Both the position numbers and the translations under genes were made by a program. DNA of 64,000 nucleotides from Ideonella sp. (GTDB lineage Bacteria; Pseudomonadota; Gammaproteobacteria; Burkholderiales; Burkholderiaceae_C), in assembly GCA_015075165.1 (NCBI GenBank), contig JABTUY010000004.1, positions 539,821 through 603,820 of the forward strand, read 5' to 3'. Below the pieces are notes generated by a model, which had not been told where the DNA came from, searched no databases, and was given only the letters and a program-made list of their open reading frames with translations. Positions 55,440 to 64,000 of the stretch are shown here, piece after piece. Numbering within the stretch: the first letter of the stretch is position 1; each line of letters opens with the position of its first letter.

Positions 55440-56905
55440 CTAACGCAGTGCGAACTCGAAATCGGGGCGATCCAGCCGCCGTGTGCGCCGGCGGAACTCC
55501 AGCGTCGAGCCCGGCCACAGCGTGGTGATGCGGCCGTCGCGCGTCTGGTACCAGCTGGTACAGCCGCCGGTGGCCCACACGGTGCGCGCCAGCCGCGCAC
55601 CGATCTCGGCGTTGAAGCGCTCCTGCGCGTCGGCCGTGGGGCTCAGCCAGGCGTGCGCGCGCAACGCGCGCATCGCGTCGTCGATCAGCGCGAGCTGCGA
55701 CTCGATGACGTGCACCATCGAGTTGTGGCCGAGACCGGTGTTGGGTCCGATCACGGTGAACAGGTTCGGAAAGCCGGCCACCATCGTGCCGAGGTAGCCG
55801 ACCGGGCCGCGCGCCCAGGTGGCGTGCAGCGTGCGACCCTGCGGGCCGATCACCGGGCACGGCGGCGTGATCTCGGCGGCCTCGAAGCCGGTGGCAGCCA
55901 CCAGCGCGTCGAGCTCGACCAACTCGCCATCGGCCAGGCGCACGCCCTGCGGCTCGACGGCGGCGATGGTGCGTGTCTCGAGCGCCACGTTGGGCCGGCG
56001 CAGCGCGGGGTAGTAGTCGTCGGCCAGCAGGATGCGCTTGCAGCCCATGCGGTAGTGCGGCGTCAGCGCGTCGCGCAGCGCGCCGGCCGGGATGCGGCGG
56101 CGCAGGTGGTTCAGCGCCAGCGGTTCGAGCCGGCGCAGCCAGCCCGGATGCCGCGTGAACGCCGGCGCACGCAGTTCGTGCTGGCAGTACAGCGCGCCGC
56201 GCCACAGCCGGCGCAAGCCCGGCACGTGCGCCAGTGCCCAGCGCGTGCGCGCGCCGATCGGCCGGTCGCCGCGCGGCAGGATCCACGGCGCGCTGCGCTG
56301 GAACACGGTCAGCCGCTGTGCCAGCGGCGCCAGTTGCGGCACCAGCTGGATCGCGCTGGCGCCGGTGCCGATCACGCCGATGCGGCGCCCGCTCGCATCG
56401 AAGCCGTCGGGCCAGCGCGCGGTGTGCAGCAGCAGACCGCAGAAGCGCTCGAGCCCGGCCAGCGCCGGCATCCGCGGCCGGCTCAACGGCCCGGTGGCCA
56501 GCGTGACGGCCTGCGCCAGAAGCTCGTCCTCGTGGCCGGCGGCATCGCGCACGCGCGCGCGCCACAGGTGCTGGGCCTCGTCCCACAGCAGGTGCGTGAG
56601 CCGCGTGTGCAGCCGCAGGTGCGGCGCGAGGCCGAATCGGTGCACGCAATCGTCGAGGTAGGCGGCGATCTCCTGCTGGCCGGGGTAGTGGCGGGTCCAG
56701 CGTGGGTTGGGCGCGAACGAGAACGAGTACAGGTGCGACGGGATGTCGCACGCCGCGCCAGGGTAACGGTTGGCCCACCAGGTGCCGCCGACACCATCGG
56801 CTTGTTCGACCAGCACGAAGTCGTCGTCGCCGCAGCGCCGGCGGTGGGCGGCAGCGCCGAGCCCGCCGAAGCCGGCGCCGACGATCAGCATGCCGAGCGG
56901 GCCGG

Positions 56906-56909
<4 letters not shown>
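55440..56909 (-). CDS. FAD-dependent (Baeyer-Villiger-type) monooxygenase
   Basis: 489 aa, two Rossmann folds: [11 protein letters not shown] (FAD) and [11 protein letters not shown] (NADPH). The BVMO fingerprint FxGxxxHxxxW appears as [37 protein letters not shown] is the family's early motif and ATGF the late one. Probably inserts an oxygen in a ketone or similar; substrate unknown. Its ATG overlaps the stop of the sensor kinase (ATGA), so the enzyme is made with the kinase. Confidence 0.9.
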
Positions 56910-59125
<2,216 letters not shown>

Positions 59126-59156
59126 CGGCGCCGGCCGACGGCTGCGCGCGCGGGGT

Positions 59157-62120
<2,964 letters not shown>

Positions 62121-62184
62121 CGGTCGGCGCGGGTCGGGAGGAACGGAAAGAACAGGAACTAGCGACAAAGGTGCGGAGAGAGCG

Positions 62185-62559
62185 TCAGAGCGTCTTCAGC
62201 AGCTTGTCGTAGGCAGGTGGGTCCATCAACTCGTCGAACTGCGCCATCTGCGTGACGCGTACCTTGAAGAACCAGCCTTCGCCCATCGGGTCGCGGTTGA
62301 CCAGTGCGGGGTCGTTGCGCAGGGCCTCGTTGACCTCGACGACTTCGCCTTCGACCGGCATGTACAGGTCGGCCGCGGCCTTGACCGACTCGACCACACC
62401 GGCCACCTCGCCCTTCTTGTAGGTGCGGCCGGTCTCGGGCAGGTCGACGAACACCACGTCGCCCAGCGCCTCCTGCGCATGCTGCGTGATGCCGACCACG
62501 GCGGCCTCGTGATCCTCGATGTTGATCCACTCGTGGTCGGGAGTGAACAGGGTCGTCAT
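62185..62559 (-). CDS. gcvH: Glycine cleavage system H protein
   Basis: Lipoyl carrier of the glycine cleavage system, 124 aa. LFTPDHEWI at the start, [22 protein letters not shown], and the lipoyl-Lys in [29 protein letters not shown] eight bases before ATG 62559. Lies between gcvT and gcvP. Confidence 0.97.
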   Translation of the reverse strand: MTTLFTPDHEWINIEDHEAAVVGITQHAQEALGDVVFVDLPETGRTYKKGEVAGVVESVKAAADLYMPVEGEVVEVNEALRNDPALVNRDPMGEGWFFKVRVTQMAQFDELMDPPAYDKLLKTL

Positions 62560-62622
62560 CGGAGCTTCTCCTCGGGTGGCAAGCAGGGGGTTGGGGTGCG
62601 AGGGCGGCCGGCCGTGCCGGCG

Positions 62623-63747
62623 TCAGCCGCGGTGGTAGCGGTGGGGTGTGAACGGCATCGGGCTGACGCGCATCGGGTAGCGCTTGCCGCGCACGTCGGC
62701 GTGCACCTCGTGGTGCGCGCCGCTGTGGTTGGCGGCCAGGTAGGCCATCGCGATCGGCACGTTCACCGTCGGCCCGAGCGTGCCGCTGGTCACGTGGCCC
62801 AGCTTGTGGCCGTGGCTGTCGAAGATCTGCGCGCCCTCGCGCACCGGCATGCGCTCGAGCCCGGTGAGGCCGACGCGCTTGATCGCCGCGCCGGTGGTGA
62901 GCTGCGCCTCCACCGTGGCCGCGCCCGGGTAGTGGCCGGCGCGCGCGCCGCCGGGGCGACGCACCTTCTGGATCGCCCAGGTGAGGCCGGCCTCGACCGG
63001 CGTGGTCTGGTCGTCGATGTCGTGGCCGTACAGGCACAGGCCCGCTTCGAGACGCAGCGTGTCGCGCGCGCCCAGGCCCGCCGGCTTGACCTCGGGCTCG
63101 GCCAGCAGTGCCTTGGCCAGCGCCACCGCGGCCTCGGCCGGCACCGAGATCTCGAAGCCGTCTTCGCCGGTGTAGCCCGAACGCGAAATCCACAACTCTG
63201 CGGTGTCCCACTGGCGGATCGCCACCTCCATGAACTTCATCGCGGCGACATCCGGCACCAGCCGCGCCAGCGCCGCCTCGGCGCGCGGGCCCTGCAGCGC
63301 CAGCAGCGCGCGATCTTCGACCATGCCCACGTCGCAGTCCGGCAGCCCCGCCTTCAGATTCGCGAGATCGGCGTGCTTGCAGCCCGCGTTGACGACGAGG
63401 AACAGGTGATCGCCACGGTTCGCGACCATCAGGTCGTCGAGAATCCCGCCCGCCTCGTCGGTGAACATCGCGTAGCGCTGGCGGCCTTCCTTGAGGCCCA
63501 GCACATCCACGGGCACCAGCCGTTCCAGCGCAAGCGCCGCGTCCTCCACCCGGCCCGACTTCGCCGTGAGCAGGATCTGCCCCATATGGCTGACGTCGAA
63601 AAGCCCGGCCGAAGCGCGGGTGTGCAGATGCTCTTTCAGCACCCCCATCGGATATTGCACGGGCATCTCGTAGCCCGCGAAGGGCACCATCTTGGCGCCG
63701 AGCGTCAGATGCAGGTCGTGAAGAACCGTCCGTTCCAGGTCGGCCAT
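62623..63747 (-). CDS. gcvT: Glycine cleavage system aminomethyltransferase, T-protein
   Basis: THF-dependent aminomethyltransferase, 374 aa. HLTLGAKMVPFAGYEMPVQYP, ASAGLFDVSHMGQ, SGYTGEDGFEIS and ARDTLRLEAGLCLYGHDI are the T-protein motifs. ATG 63747 has GGAGGG upstream; longer in-frame sequence is riboswitch. First gene after the glycine riboswitch. Confidence 0.97.
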   Translation of the reverse strand: MADLERTVLHDLHLTLGAKMVPFAGYEMPVQYPMGVLKEHLHTRASAGLFDVSHMGQILLTAKSGRVEDAALALERLVPVDVLGLKEGRQRYAMFTDEAGGILDDLMVANRGDHLFLVVNAGCKHADLANLKAGLPDCDVGMVEDRALLALQGPRAEAALARLVPDVAAMKFMEVAIRQWDTAELWISRSGYTGEDGFEISVPAEAAVALAKALLAEPEVKPAGLGARDTLRLEAGLCLYGHDIDDQTTPVEAGLTWAIQKVRRPGGARAGHYPGAATVEAQLTTGAAIKRVGLTGLERMPVREGAQIFDSHGHKLGHVTSGTLGPTVNVPIAMAYLAANHSGAHHEVHADVRGKRYPMRVSPMPFTPHRYHRG

Positions 63748-63821
63748 TGCCGCCCTCCCCTCTCGTTCAGGCCGGCTCACTGATCCGGCATCGCATGAGG
63801 CGGATACCTCCGCCCGTCCCG

Positions 63822-63992
63822 ATGCCCCCTCTGTCCTTCCGCCTGAGATCGTTATCCCTTCGGCGCCGCGGACTGCATCCGCGGTCTCTCCAGAGTTCCG
63901 TCGCCAGGATGGTCCTTGCGCCTGAGAGTTTACCGGGGCGGTTGCTCCTTCGGCACCGGCCGGGGACGAACCCGACCGGATTCTCCCGATCC
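63822..63992 (-). promoter_or_regulatory. Tandem glycine riboswitch
   Basis: Read on the minus strand, two aptamers follow each other. The first has GGGAGAAT, GCCGAAGGAGCAA, AACTCTCAGGCGCAAGGACC; the second has AACTCTGGAGAGACC, GCGCCGAAGGGATAA, ATCTCAGGCGGAAGGACAGAG. These are the conserved joining and loop sequences of the glycine riboswitch class, here cooperative in tandem form. It stands about 75 bp upstream of gcvT and should turn on the gcv operon when glycine is plentiful. Confidence 0.94.
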
Positions 63993-64000
63993 TGACGGTG

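Overview
The window is about 64 kb of very GC-rich bacterial chromosome. A complex I (nuo) operon followed directly by a NUDIX gene and a DUF1178 gene, the gcvTHP operon behind a tandem glycine riboswitch, a TAXI-type binding protein and the general gene style point to a betaproteobacterium of the order Burkholderiales (inference from gene content; no rRNA or tRNA gene is present to test it).

Layout. 1-8.8 kb: 3' part of the nuo operon (nuoH partial, nuoI to nuoN) with NUDIX and DUF1178 genes. 8.9-11 kb: a zinc-ribbon membrane protein and a TAXI-family binding protein that end in the same small Cys motif. 11-31 kb: housekeeping and accessory genes: FAD-linked oxidase, DUF2069, YihY, a diguanylate cyclase, the threonine-to-glycine pair kbl/tdh, a MauG-like peroxidase, two MFS transporters, metY with a hydrolase, a CBS protein, aroC, and an RND efflux pump whose two genes are separated by 870 bp packed with palindromes.

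31-42.4 kb, with an eroded tail to about 45.4 kb, is the unusual part: a cluster of integron attC recombination sites without any integrase gene in the window (a CALIN-type array). It carries small cassettes: a BrnT/BrnA toxin-antitoxin pair, unknown membrane proteins, a reverse-oriented HTH/GHKL-ATPase/STAS-like regulator with its own repeat operator, and a second, broken BrnTA. Insertion sequences of four families sit in or beside it (IS91, IS3, IS66 and IS110/IS1111); three are clearly degraded, and the IS110 element is nearly intact and bracketed by copies of an attC core. The genes after it (SDR, VOC proteins, an mrr endonuclease gene with an in-frame stop, gene fragments) look like accessory DNA.

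45.4-53.9 kb: small stand-alone genes (SnoaL-like, DUF2784, a hexameric tyrosine-coordinated heme protein, GFA, DUF1697, crcB, an AcpA-like phosphatase, a second di-heme peroxidase, HicBA). 53.9-64 kb, minus strand: sdaA, a hybrid histidine kinase translationally coupled to a Baeyer-Villiger-type monooxygenase, and gcvT-gcvH-gcvP under the glycine riboswitch. Threonine to glycine (tdh/kbl), glycine cleavage (gcv) and serine deamination (sdaA) together form a glycine/serine/threonine catabolic theme across the window.
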